Shown here one piece after another: positions 15,727-23,995 of a stretch of 52,112 nt of DNA. The stretch is from NCBI GenBank assembly GCA_035289165.1, contig DATDYA010000012.1, forward strand, positions 1 through 52,112, given 5' to 3'. Within the stretch, counting starts at the first letter, position 1, and every line of letters begins with the position of its first letter. This DNA is from DATDYA01 sp035289165 (GTDB taxonomy: Bacteria; Patescibacteriota; Patescibacteriia; Magasanikbacterales; GWA2-37-8). Both the position numbers and the translations under genes were made by a program. The notes below the pieces were generated by a model that worked only from the letters and a program-made list of their open reading frames with translations, made no database searches and had not been told where the DNA came from.

Positions 15727-16611
15727 CTGTCGGAACTATTCCACGATTTCTCATGGCGCAGACTATATCTTCATCTTGCTCTGGATCGTAGCTGTTTACT
15801 TTTTTAACAGCATAATCTCAGTTTTATTTGCAAGCGTCGGCGTATTGCGGTTTGTGTTAAAAACCGCCTCCCCTTTCGGGTCAGTCGTTACGGGGTCAAG
15901 CAATCTTATATTTCATGGATGGAATTATGTATTGTTCGAGATTAAATTTTAATCTACTATAACTTTTCGATGGGATATAAATACAATAGGAATCTTGGTG
16001 CTTTTGAATATTAGAGTCTATCCCTAGCTTCAAAAGGCTTTTCCTAATTGTGCTCTGTTCGTATTTATCGTACCCTTGAGTATTTAATCTCAAAGCTCGA
16101 CAATCGTTCCTTTTATATCCGTCATCCATAATCCAAACTGCTAATATCATCCAATTAATTATCCTTGGAAGTTTTTTTGGAATTACTTTCTTACCTTTAT
16201 TGTAGAATAACTTGTAATAATTCTTCAGAACGGAGGAAGCTCTAGTCCTCACTATTACATGAGAATAAATTTTTCCGGTCCTTCTGTCTAAACGATCCTT
16301 TTCTACAACACTTGGAAAAAACTCTTTCAAATAACTTGCCTTCCATTCTACATATTCTTTTTGTTTAGAAGAATGATCGGCTATTAATCGATAATTTTTT
16401 CCATTAAGCTCCAAAAAACCATCACCCAGCAAAGTGCCGAGTATGATATTTCGCTGAAATACATCTTGCCGACTTCCCACGGTATTGCCGTGCAAATTCG
16501 CTTCCATAAATTAAATTTATGTAAGAATTATACCATGAATTTGCTTACGGTTCCACCGTTATAAGCCGAATTTTTGGTACAGTGTTTCTACTGTAGCACC
16601 CCGATGTGTTA
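15727..16611 (-). other. Group I intron C in 23S rRNA (after about E. coli U2500), with endonuclease gene
   Basis: 885 nt lie between exon GGCACCT (16612 up) and exon CGATGTCGGCT (15726 down). The intron ends in G after a T-ending exon. It shares the CAATACCGTGGGAAGTCG and TTGACCCCGTAACGACTGA core blocks with intron B and holds the LAGLIDADG gene at 15896-16507 between them. The site is a known insertion position in large-subunit rRNAs. Confidence 0.85.
15896..16507 (-). CDS. LAGLIDADG homing endonuclease in 23S intron C
   Basis: A 203-residue two-motif monomeric endonuclease: I-L-G-T-L-L-G-D-G-F-L-E near residue 22 and A-V-W-I-M-D-D-G-Y near 128 are the two LAGLIDADG helices, each ending in the acidic metal ligand. 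It would cut intron-less 23S genes at this site and drive intron spread; some relatives also act as maturases. The first codons overlap the intron core block CAATACCGTGGGAAGTCG and the TGA stop falls within TTGACCCCGTAACG, so the gene is threaded through the loop of a core helix. No clear ribosome binding site is seen. Confidence 0.88.
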   Translation of the reverse strand: MEANLHGNTVGSRQDVFQRNIILGTLLGDGFLELNGKNYRLIADHSSKQKEYVEWKASYLKEFFPSVVEKDRLDRRTGKIYSHVIVRTRASSVLKNYYKLFYNKGKKVIPKKLPRIINWMILAVWIMDDGYKRNDCRALRLNTQGYDKYEQSTIRKSLLKLGIDSNIQKHQDSYCIYIPSKSYSRLKFNLEQYIIPSMKYKIA

Positions 16612-17138
16612 AGGTGCCAAACCTGGCCGTCTATATGGACTATCGGGCCAGATCAGCCTGTTATCCCCGGAGTAGCTTTTATCCGTTGATCTTCCACCTT
16701 CCTATGAAGAGTGGTCGGTTCACTTACTTCTGCTTTCGCAACTGCTCGGGTTGTAGCCCTTGCAGTAAAGCCAGCTTTTGCGTATGCACGTCCAGCTCGA
16801 TTTCCATCCGAGCTAAGCTGACCTTTGTAAACGCCTCCGTTACATTTTGGGAGGCAACCGCCCCAGTTAAACTACCCATCAGCCACTGTCTTCTCTTCCG
16901 GATAACGGAAGAAAATTAGGAATAAAATTAGGTAAGGGTGGTGTCTCATTGGCGCCTTGCGGCTCCCACCTACGCTGAACATACCTAACCTTATCCCAAT
17001 AGCAAATTGTAGTAAAGCTTCACGGGGTCTTTTCGTCTAGTTGCGGGTAAGAGGCATCTTCACCTCTCTTGCAATTTCACCGAGTCCTTCGTTGAGACAG
17101 TCCTCATATCGTTATGCCATTCGTGCAGGTCGGAACTC

Positions 17139-17397
17139 CATTTGTTATCATCTTGTTACCAAGATGTTCAGACTATACCTTCATCTTATTAATCTTTAAT
17201 TAATAAGAGCTGACGTGTTAGCCAATTTTATTGGCTCTCGCCTTTCGGCTCAGTCGTTACGGGTCTCTCAAAAAGTGAGAGTTCCCACGGTATTACCCGT
17301 TGTTGCCAACGGCGCTCCACCGTTATGAGTCAGTGTGCTTGTGTCATGTCACCACGACACTCGGGCAAGTTATCATCCGACCAGAATGATTTAGTTC
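17139..17397 (-). other. Group I intron D in 23S rRNA (about E. coli 1951)
   Basis: 259 nt lie between exon TTGTCGGGT (17398 up) and exon GAGTTCCGACC (17138 down). The core blocks GGTAATACCGTGGGAA, ACCCGTAACGACTGA and GAAGGTATAGTCTG place it with introns B and C. It has no coding sequence. The 3' boundary is uncertain by 1 nt because GAGTTCC and AGTTCC are both possible exon starts. Confidence 0.8.
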
Positions 17398-17417
17398 ACC
17401 CGACAAGGAATTTCGCT

Positions 17418-17682
17418 CAGCGCTTCCTTTTAATGGCGTTGGACTATATCTTCACCCTATTCTTAAGGGGCATAGCGTTTAGTCTCTGAGGGGATCGACT
17501 TTCAATCGATCTTCCCTGCTGATTGCCTTCTTCAGGTTCCCAGCATATAGCTATGATTGGATTATTCTTCACATTACTGTGAAGTAAGGCAGCTTTTAAA
17601 TGGCTATTTTTTTACTCTGCATATTCATGACTGTGTTCTATATCCGTCCCAATCCTAGTGAATTCAATTTCTTGGATCCACT
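17418..17682 (-). other. Group I intron E in 23S rRNA (about E. coli 1931)
   Basis: 265 nt lie between exon GGTCCTAAGGT (17683 up) and exon AGCGAAATTCC (17417 down), inside the sequence recognised by I-CeuI-type endonucleases. The core has GAAGATATAGTCC and CAGAGACTAAACGCTATG-like segments shared with intron A. It carries no gene. Only 20 nt of exon separate it from intron D. Confidence 0.82.
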
Positions 17683-18467
17683 ACCTTAGGACGGTTATAG
17701 TTACCGCCGGCGTTCATCAGCGCTTCGGTTCAGAGCTTGCACTCCTCCCCTTAACGTTCTGACACTGGCCAGGCATCACCCCCTATACTTCAGCTTACGC
17801 TTTTGCAGGGAGCTGTGTTTTTGGTAAACAGTCGCATGAGGTCTTTTGTTGTAACCCTGATAAATCAGGGTGGGCCTTATCCCGAAGTTACGGCCGCTGT
17901 ATTGCAGAGTTCCTTAACGAAGGTTCTCTCGTACGCCTTGGTCTACTCGACCTATCCACCTGTGTCGGTTTAAGTACGGTTATTTGCCGCTTAACGGTTC
18001 CAACCTTTTCTAGGCACCTCATCCCTTTAAGTTGACTCTACCCGGAGGCTTTGTCTTCATCTTGCGAAACGTGCATATTCGAAACACGCTTAAAGTTTAA
18101 AGATGCGCAGTTGAAACCAAACGGCAAACAGTGCAGGAATATTAACCTGCTCGTCCATCGACTACCCCGCCTGACGGCGGACTCACCTTAGGACCGACTA
18201 ACCCTGGGTCGATTCTCGTTGCCCAGGAAACCTTAGATTTTCGGCGCCAGGGATTCTCACCCTGGTTTTTGCTACTTATGCCTGCATTCTCACTTCCTAA
18301 CACTCCACCATGACTCACGTCTATGGCTTCAGTGCGTTAGGAACGTTCCTCTACCACCCAGCGTGGGGCGAACCCCACTCTGAATTCGCAGCTTCGGTAC
18401 CATATTTTAGCCCCGGTACATTTTCGGCGCGAAAACTCTTGACCAGTGAGCTGTTACGCTTTCTTTA

Positions 18468-18504
<37 letters not shown>

Positions 18505-19710
18505 GAGAATTAACACCACCTTTTACACTTAATATGGATTTAGGGACCTTAGCTAGCGATCTGGGCTGTTTCCCTTTTGAAAACGGCGCTTAGCCGTCGC
18601 TTTCTGACTCCTGTGTTTTGATCTCCGGCATTCGGAGTTTGATTGAAAACGGTATCCCGAAGGACCCAGTTCTCATCCAGTGCTCTACCACCGGAGGGAT
18701 CACACAAGGCTAGCCCTAGAGCTATTTCGAGGAAAACCAGCTATTACCGAGTTCGATTAGAATTTCTCTCCTATCCACAACTCATCCCCGCATGTTGCAC
18801 GGTGCGTGGGTTCGGACCTCCTCTCAACTTTCGTTGAGATTCATCCTGGTCATGGATTGCTCACCCGGTTTCGGGTTATGTGCATGCCACCTAGTCGCCC
18901 GTTAAGACTCGCTTTCGCTCTGCCTTCGGACCAGAGGCCCTTAAGCAAGCGACATACACATACTCGCAGGCTCATTCTTCAATAGGAATACAGTCACCCT
19001 TACGGGCTCCTGCTCTTTGTAGGCACACGGTTTCAGATACTATTTCATCGCCCTCTCCGGGCTGCTTTTCACCTTTCCCTCGTGGTACTTGTCCACTATC
19101 GATCACCAAATGTATTTAGCCTTAGACCATAGTCGGCCCAGGTTCAGACGGAATTTCACGAGTTCCGCCCTACTCAAGAGCATAAGCCATGATAAATTAA
19201 CTCCTTTCACATACGGGACTATTACCCTCTGTGGTTGTTCTTTCCAGAACATTCTACTAGGAAAGCTAATTGGTCACCTGACTGCACAGAAAGTCAGCGC
19301 TTATGTCTTACAACACCTTATAAGCAACGGTCTGCACCTTTAATTTGCAAATCATAAATTAATCCGAAGACTAACCACTTTTTGCAAAAACACTGTATAA
19401 GGTTTGGGCTTTTCCCTGTTCGCTCGCCACTACTGAGGGAATCTCTGCGATTTCTTCTCCTCTGGCTACTGAGATGTTTCACTTCGCCAGGTCTTCTCCA
19501 TACACCTATGTATTCAGTGTACAGTACTGCCTCGCGGCAGTGGGTTACCCCATTAGGACATTCCCGGATCAAAGGTTGCTTGGGACCTCCCCGAGACTTT
19601 TCGCACCCTGCGACGTCCTTCTTCGTCATTTGGTGTCTAGGCATCCACCGTGCGCCCTTGTTGAAATTGCGCACAACGAAAACACTAAATTGTGCTTTCG
19701 TTTTGTATAT

Positions 19711-19744
19711 ATTATATACCTACATTACCCTAGTTAATTGTCAA
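19711..19744 (-). promoter_or_regulatory. Possible promoter of the 23S-5S unit
   Basis: Minus-strand TTGACA (19739-19744) and TATAAT (19711-19716) lie about 32-70 nt before the mature 23S start. The spacer is 22 nt, too long for a standard pair, and the -35 overlaps the processing-stem arm at 19730-19741. If that arm is transcribed, the real promoter is further upstream; if this promoter is used, the stem cannot form. Confidence 0.3.
19730..19741 (-). repeat. 5' half of the 23S-flanking inverted repeat
   Basis: CTAGTTAATTGT, exact reverse complement of 14715-14726. It lies 58 nt upstream of the 23S 5' end and is a candidate outer arm of the pre-23S stem. Between it and the mature end an ACGAAAGCAC/GTGTTTTCGT hairpin can form. 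Confidence 0.6.
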
Positions 19745-19830
19745 AGTACTTTCCGTTACTTCCAACACTCTCATTCGATCTCAAGCGAACTCTTTTTAAA
19801 GCCCTCGCTTCAGACCGAATTAATTTTGAA

Positions 19831-20053
19831 AAGAAAAGAACCGCACGAGCGGTTCTTAAAAGAGACAAGGTTCTCTGTTTAACCGCTTGGATTATCTGAG
19901 TAATAATTTAATATCCATTTAAACATTGTTTGTTTGTAGAGATTGATATTAAATTGTTTCCCGACTGATCGGGAAAAACCCAGAGGTCCAAGCGATACGT
20001 TTCAGTATCCAGTTTATTGGACGTGGTCCCATTTCTGGGAATCTTTAACGCAA
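19831..20053 (-). ncRNA. Candidate structured non-coding RNA, about 220 nt, family unknown
   Basis: Between a consensus promoter (20059-20087) and a terminator (19836-19857) lies a sequence rich in perfect pairings on the minus strand. These are CCCA-GAAA-TGGG (a GNRA-capped stem, 20030-20041), CCCAGA with TCTGGG, GTCCA with TGGAC, GATAC with GTATC, TTTCCCGA with TCGGGAAA, and AATTTAATATC with GATATTAAATT. A long-range CGCTTGGA with TCCAAGCG competes with the GTCCA/TGGAC pair. No credible coding frame, tRNA, RNase P, tmRNA or SRP signature is recognised. 6S-like RNA or a leader-type switch are possible. Confidence 0.55.
19836..19857 (-). terminator. Terminator of the structured RNA upstream of 23S
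   Basis: AAGAACCGC/GCGGTTCTT, a 9-bp perfect stem with a 4-nt loop, followed on the minus strand by TTTTCTTTTC. It separates the upstream transcript from the 23S gene. Confidence 0.78.
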
Positions 20054-20058
20054 GCGAA

Positions 20059-20087
20059 ATTTTAATCTATTTTGGAACTTATGTCAA
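20059..20087 (-). promoter_or_regulatory. Sigma70 promoter of the structured RNA
   Basis: Minus-strand TTGACA (20082-20087), 17-nt spacer, TAAAAT (20059-20064). The predicted start is near 20052, just before the first paired segment of the RNA. Confidence 0.65.
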
Positions 20088-20175
20088 GGGGTTAAAATGT
20101 GGATAACTTAGGGCCAAACAGACCGCCCACTAACTATGCCCCAACCATACTATTTTATACCCTGTATTTGAGGTC

Positions 20176-20451
20176 TTAGTTACCGAACAATATTAATATA
20201 CAACTGCCCCCTTCGTCCACAACTTCTTCTACTAAATTATGTTTACTAGCGTATTCAAGTACGGCATCCTTTAGTCTCCCTGTGCCCCCACCATACACCA
20301 CTCTTAGTTCAAGCTCCCCCACCGAACGAGAGTGGAAAATAAAAAGCTCTAATTTATCTAATGCTTCACTTGGATAATGGCCGTGCAAATCCAATATTTT
20401 TAAATTTGGATTAATGCTGGCCGCAAATTTTCTGGCTTCAAGGTTATTCAT
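20176..20451 (-). CDS. Small Smr-domain protein
   Basis: A 91-residue stand-alone Smr domain. I-L-D-L-H-G-H-Y at about 19-26 is the D-L-H-G motif, V-V-Y-G-G-G-T-G-R-L in the middle is the G-x-G-x-G/L loop, and a terminal E-G-G-S-C-I-L-I-L strand completes the fold. Smr domains of MutS2 and related proteins nick or bind nucleic acids, and small ones act in RNA or ribosome quality control. It is read toward the structured RNA and its start is 74 nt downstream of the korA remnant. Confidence 0.75.
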   Translation of the reverse strand: MNNLEARKFAASINPNLKILDLHGHYPSEALDKLELFIFHSRSVGELELRVVYGGGTGRLKDAVLEYASKHNLVEEVVDEGGSCILILFGN

Positions 20452-20525
20452 TACACACTTAAAAAAATACTAAAATAACCAGTCGTACTTCCAAAAACAT
20501 TTCTTAATAACAAACCTGGTTCTCT

Positions 20526-21329
20526 TTAAGAGGACGGAGGAAAATATACTACCGCCTGGGCGTGGATCTTACAGCCGCCATCTTTATCTAAAATACCTAC
20601 TCTACGAATATCACTTATCAATGGATGTGCGTCTTTCTTTTTATTATGGCGCTCGCGTATAATTCTCATTACTTTCGGATCCTTATACAATTCTTCTTCG
20701 AATGTATAAATATTTTGAATATTTTTTTGAGTTTTTTCTGAAACAAGTGCAACCGGCTCCTCATTTTCTCCAACAAAATCTAATGCAACATCTTGTCTTA
20801 TTTTAAGTAAGTATCCATCGGTCAATACAACTGCAGGAAAACGATAATGCCATGCTGTATTGAATGCACGACGAGTAAGACGATACAACTATTCCACTGT
20901 GGACGGAAAAAATACGATACGTAGTCCTTCACCATTTCCCCCATGAATTGCAAAATTCACTTCTTGCTGTGTATAAATCACCGTGCCTGAACTCGGACCG
21001 CCACGTTGAGCAATAATTGCGACAAATGGCAGTCGCATACCGTCTGCCATGCTCATCGCATCTTGCATAAGCACAGTCACTGGTCCCGCGGTGGCAGTAA
21101 ATGCTTTTGTCCCTGCCATGACCGCACCGGCGACCATAAAACCTGCCGCAATTTCGTCTTCAGTTTGTAAATAATGTAGACTCTCATTTTCTTGTGAATG
21201 CCTGATCCAATCAGTTAAAATTTCAGTCCCGGGAGTAATCGGGTATCCAAACATATGTGTAGCTCCTGCGTCTTTACATGCTTGTACAACGACTTCATGG
21301 CCTGTGAGAAATTATTTATTGTGTTTCAT
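20526..21329 (-). pseudogene. Broken second korA (2-oxoacid oxidoreductase alpha)
   Basis: The frame opens at ATG 21329 (M-K-H-N-K), hits TAA at 21312-21314, continues in frame through H-M-F-G-Y-P-I-T-P-G-T-E and Q-T-E-D-E-I-A-A-G-F, then hits TAG at 20889-20891. There the intact gene at 10561-11598 has D-E-L-Y-T-L-T-R-R and this copy reads V-E-stop-L-Y-R-L-T-R-R. After about residue 170 similarity fades and it ends at 20526, about 80 codons short. Two nonsense codons plus truncation mark it as decayed. Both stops are single-base changes of sense codons. It is clearly diverged from, not a recent copy of, the intact gene. Confidence 0.85.
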
Positions 21330-21346
21330 ACCGCTAAACTCATTTA

Positions 21347-23149
21347 CTAATCACTTCCCAATGCTTTTGTTGGCGCTTTTTTTAAATGTTCCACAGCCTT
21401 AACCCTTTCCCTGAGACGGCTGACCAAATCTTGGTTGGTGGTCTCTTCTTCTAACATATCTAATAATTCAGTGACACTACCTTTGTTATCTCTCTTCTTA
21501 TCCAAAATACGTTTACCTCTATCTTCTTCAAATTTTAGATTTTCCGGATCTTTATTAAAAAGCATACCATTATTATGTTCCAAATCAATAACATGATCAA
21601 TCAATGCTGTTTTTTGAGCAAAAGATATATCGTCTTGCCACATAGCATACACAGTTTCAGCTATCGCCGCCCATTTTTCTCCTCCATAGGCAGCTGTCCA
21701 CCCATCTTCATGAAATCGAGCAATAGCTTGGTGAATATATAAACGAATTTCTTCAGTTGACGTTTGTTCTAGATTTATATTGCATACAACCTCTCGGTCC
21801 GGGTCCAAGCTACTTCTCACGCTATTATACTGACTACTTAATTCTAAAGTTACTGCGTTAAAAAGATACTGTCGCATCCACTCAAACATCTGACTCACCT
21901 GATCTTCTATGGTCCGCTTAGTATCTAGCACTCTTACTTTGTCTCGAAAACTAAATTCCTGATCTTCTCTTTGTAATACACCTCCAGCACTCGCGATATT
22001 AGTCATGCCCCCCCCCAACATATCCACTTCAGCTAACAGGTAGTTATTCACATAAAATTCTATAATTTCGTCGTTGACATGTATATCTTTATAGAGCGAT
22101 CTATATTCTTGAATCTCTGCGTCGTTTAATATTGGTAGTAACTTACTTTCTAATTCATTATCAATTGACACATGCAATAACTCACAAATATATAGGACTT
22201 GTTGTAATAATACTTTATTATGACTTTTCATTAAATCATCAATAATCTTAGTAAATTCACCATATATATCTTCGCCAAACAGTCGTATAAACTGCTCTTC
22301 CCCGGCAACTTGTATAAAGTTTATAATACTTTGAAATCGCCAACTATCTAATAAGTAAGTAATTTCATCTCGATCTATACTTTTAATTGATATTTTTTTC
22401 ATATCTTCCATATCTACTGAGTCTATAGAGTCAAACCTATCTAAATTTCGAGCAACCGCAAGACCTTGACCACCTTCAATTAATTTATGAGCTATTTCAC
22501 TGTTCAATATTTTAAAATGGCGCAAGTAAATTGCAACAGTAGAACCTTTGTTATTTTCAAGAAGTTTACGGGCTATTTCTAGACCCAAATCTTTAAATTT
22601 ATATAATAACCTAGCAACAATAAAACTTTTTTTTTGGTCAATAAGTCTAAGTGCAAGTTCTGTATGATTGACACCCTTGAATTTCTCTAAGTTATCTACC
22701 ACCTTTATGCTAAGACCATTAAGTATTAAACTATAGACGATTTCGGTATGATTAGATACTTCTAGTTTACCAATATTCTCCACAACAAGATAACCTTTTC
22801 CTTTTTCTATTAACCAACGTGCAAGTTCTGTGTGATTGACACCTTGGAATTTATCCAGATTTTCTAATACAGTTATCCCCTGACCGCTATCCATCAACCT
22901 CTGAACAATAACTTTATGATCGAGCCCTTCAAATTTATCCAGATTTTCTACAAATAAAGAAACTTGACCACTATCAATTAATTTATGAGCAATTGCACTG
23001 TGCAACTCAACAGGAATTTCCTGAATATCACAAACCAGGGTATTGCCATCATCAATATATTTGGATACCATGTCTCCAGATTCCTTATCTCGATCTTCAA
23101 ATTTTTTCATTATACGATACTCTTCAGGAATGTAACCAGATTCAAACAT
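21347..23149 (-). CDS. 600-residue protein with seven 28-residue helical repeats
   Basis: Residues about 49-241 hold seven tandem units of 27-28 residues with the pattern (N/D)-H-x-E-(L/I)-A-x-x-L-I-x-x-G-x-x-x-x-V-x-x-N-L-x-K-F-x-G-(V/L). Unit starts lie near 50, 77, 105, 133, 161, 189 and 216, so the period is strict. Such units look like a two-helix solenoid for binding proteins. The rest (to 600) is acidic, helix-rich and unrecognised; no signal peptide or membrane span is seen. It sits between a truncated glmU-like gene and a broken korA. The start at 23149 overlaps the glmU-like remnant by 40 nt; ATG 23110 after GAAGAG is an alternative. Function unknown. Confidence 0.7.
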   Translation of the reverse strand: MFESGYIPEEYRIMKKFEDRDKESGDMVSKYIDDGNTLVCDIQEIPVELHSAIAHKLIDSGQVSLFVENLDKFEGLDHKVIVQRLMDSGQGITVLENLDKFQGVNHTELARWLIEKGKGYLVVENIGKLEVSNHTEIVYSLILNGLSIKVVDNLEKFKGVNHTELALRLIDQKKSFIVARLLYKFKDLGLEIARKLLENNKGSTVAIYLRHFKILNSEIAHKLIEGGQGLAVARNLDRFDSIDSVDMEDMKKISIKSIDRDEITYLLDSWRFQSIINFIQVAGEEQFIRLFGEDIYGEFTKIIDDLMKSHNKVLLQQVLYICELLHVSIDNELESKLLPILNDAEIQEYRSLYKDIHVNDEIIEFYVNNYLLAEVDMLGGGMTNIASAGGVLQREDQEFSFRDKVRVLDTKRTIEDQVSQMFEWMRQYLFNAVTLELSSQYNSVRSSLDPDREVVCNINLEQTSTEEIRLYIHQAIARFHEDGWTAAYGGEKWAAIAETVYAMWQDDISFAQKTALIDHVIDLEHNNGMLFNKDPENLKFEEDRGKRILDKKRDNKGSVTELLDMLEEETTNQDLVSRLRERVKAVEHLKKAPTKALGSD

Positions 23150-23813
23150 ACAAAGCTAATTAATAATTTTAAACCAGCGACCCTTAAGGTACTTGTTTTT
23201 GTTTTTTTTCTTACCAAAGATACTTTTTCTCTTTTCTTATCAACAGCTTGCGTAAGTTGTTCTGGAGTATTAATTCCAAACCATTCGTTGTTGTCCTCAA
23301 GTGGTATAAGCTGATATTTTTCTTTCTGATTGCGTGCCATTGCCAGTGCGGTTGGTAATCCGAATTCTCCAAGCTTTCGTAATTGAGGCATACTGGGAAA
23401 CATCTTTTCATACCAATCCCGATTGAAACAAAAAGTACCAGTACTTATTTCATGAATCAACTTTTGTTCATCGGTCAGATATTCTTTTTCAATAATTTCT
23501 ATATCTCCATTTGAATGTCGGACAATACGACCCAATTGTTCAGGATTTTCTACAGTAGCAGTAAGCAATGATAATACTGCATTAGATTGCACATGTCCTT
23601 CAATAAATGACTTGAGCGTATCAGCAGTATAAAATGCGCTATCATCTCCCTGTACCACAAGCACGTGCTTGGCATGTGCCGGTAATTCCTTCATCCCAAC
23701 ATAGGCAGCATGGGCAGTGCCGCGCTGTTCAAGCTGCTCTGCATAGGTACATCGTGTACCAAAATAACTTATAACAGATTCTCTTTGAAACCCCCCTGTT
23801 AGTTTTCTTCTCG
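23110..23813 (-). pseudogene. Truncated second glmU-like nucleotidyltransferase
   Basis: From 23790 down the frame matches the nucleotidyltransferase at 11595-12368 segment by segment: E-Q-x-G-T-A-H-A, V-L-V-V-Q-G-D-D, E-I-I-E-K-E, G-T-F-C-F-N-R-D-W and E-W-F-G-I-N-T-P-E-Q. The first 70-80 residues, including the G-x-G-T-R-M signature loop, are missing: the frame runs straight into the 3' end of tRNA-Leu at 23814. Without that loop it cannot bind the nucleotide. The last 40 codons have drifted and overlap the repeat-protein gene. It cannot start at the tRNA-spanning upstream ATG. Confidence 0.8.
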
Positions 23814-23895
23814 TGCCGGGGAGAGGACTCGAACCTCCACACCCGAAGGCGTTTGCTCCTAAGGCAAATGCGTCTACCAGTTTCGCCACCCCGGC
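23814..23895 (-). tRNA. tRNA-Leu(UAG)
   Basis: An 82-nt class II tRNA on the minus strand. Acceptor GCCGGGG pairs with CCCCGGC, discriminator A, anticodon loop CTTAGGA gives UAG, a long variable arm (CGCCTTCGGGTGT), and T arm GAGGTTCGAGTCCTC. CCA is not encoded. It abuts the truncated glmU-like gene. Confidence 0.95.
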
Positions 23896-23909
23896 ATTTT
23901 TTACCCCCA

Positions 23910-23939
23910 TATTTAACCATACTCTGAATAAAAAATCAA
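23910..23939 (-). promoter_or_regulatory. Promoter of tRNA-Leu(UAG)
   Basis: Minus-strand TTGATT (23934-23939), 18-nt spacer, TAAATA (23910-23915), about 15 nt before the tRNA 5' end. It lies between the pnp terminator and the tRNA. Confidence 0.45.
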
Positions 23940-23944
23940 TACAC

Positions 23945-23978
23945 AAAAGACCGTCCGCCAAATGGCGGACGGTCTTTT
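23945..23978. terminator. Strong bidirectional terminator downstream of pnp
   Basis: A 16-bp perfect stem (23945-23960 with 23963-23978, AAAAGACCGTCCGCCA) with U-rich tails in both directions. It ends pnp on the minus strand. Confidence 0.9.
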
Positions 23979-23995
23979 CAAATTATGTTTTTATT

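Noticed and set aside
18643..19882. Several open frames on both strands across the 23S gene
   Set aside because: They overlap conserved rRNA sequence or its flank and show no protein features.
19900..19945. 15-codon leader-peptide frame in the structured RNA (M-F-K-W-I-L-N-Y-Y)
   Set aside because: No SD, and part of it forms one arm of an 11-bp perfect stem; more likely chance.
20889..21314. Stop-codon recoding as an explanation for the broken korA
   Set aside because: The stops are TAA and TAG; known CPR recoding changes UGA to Gly, and intact genes here use all three stops as stops.
23814..23961. Open frame running through tRNA-Leu into the glmU-like gene
   Set aside because: The upstream part is the tRNA itself read as protein; real similarity begins after about 23790.
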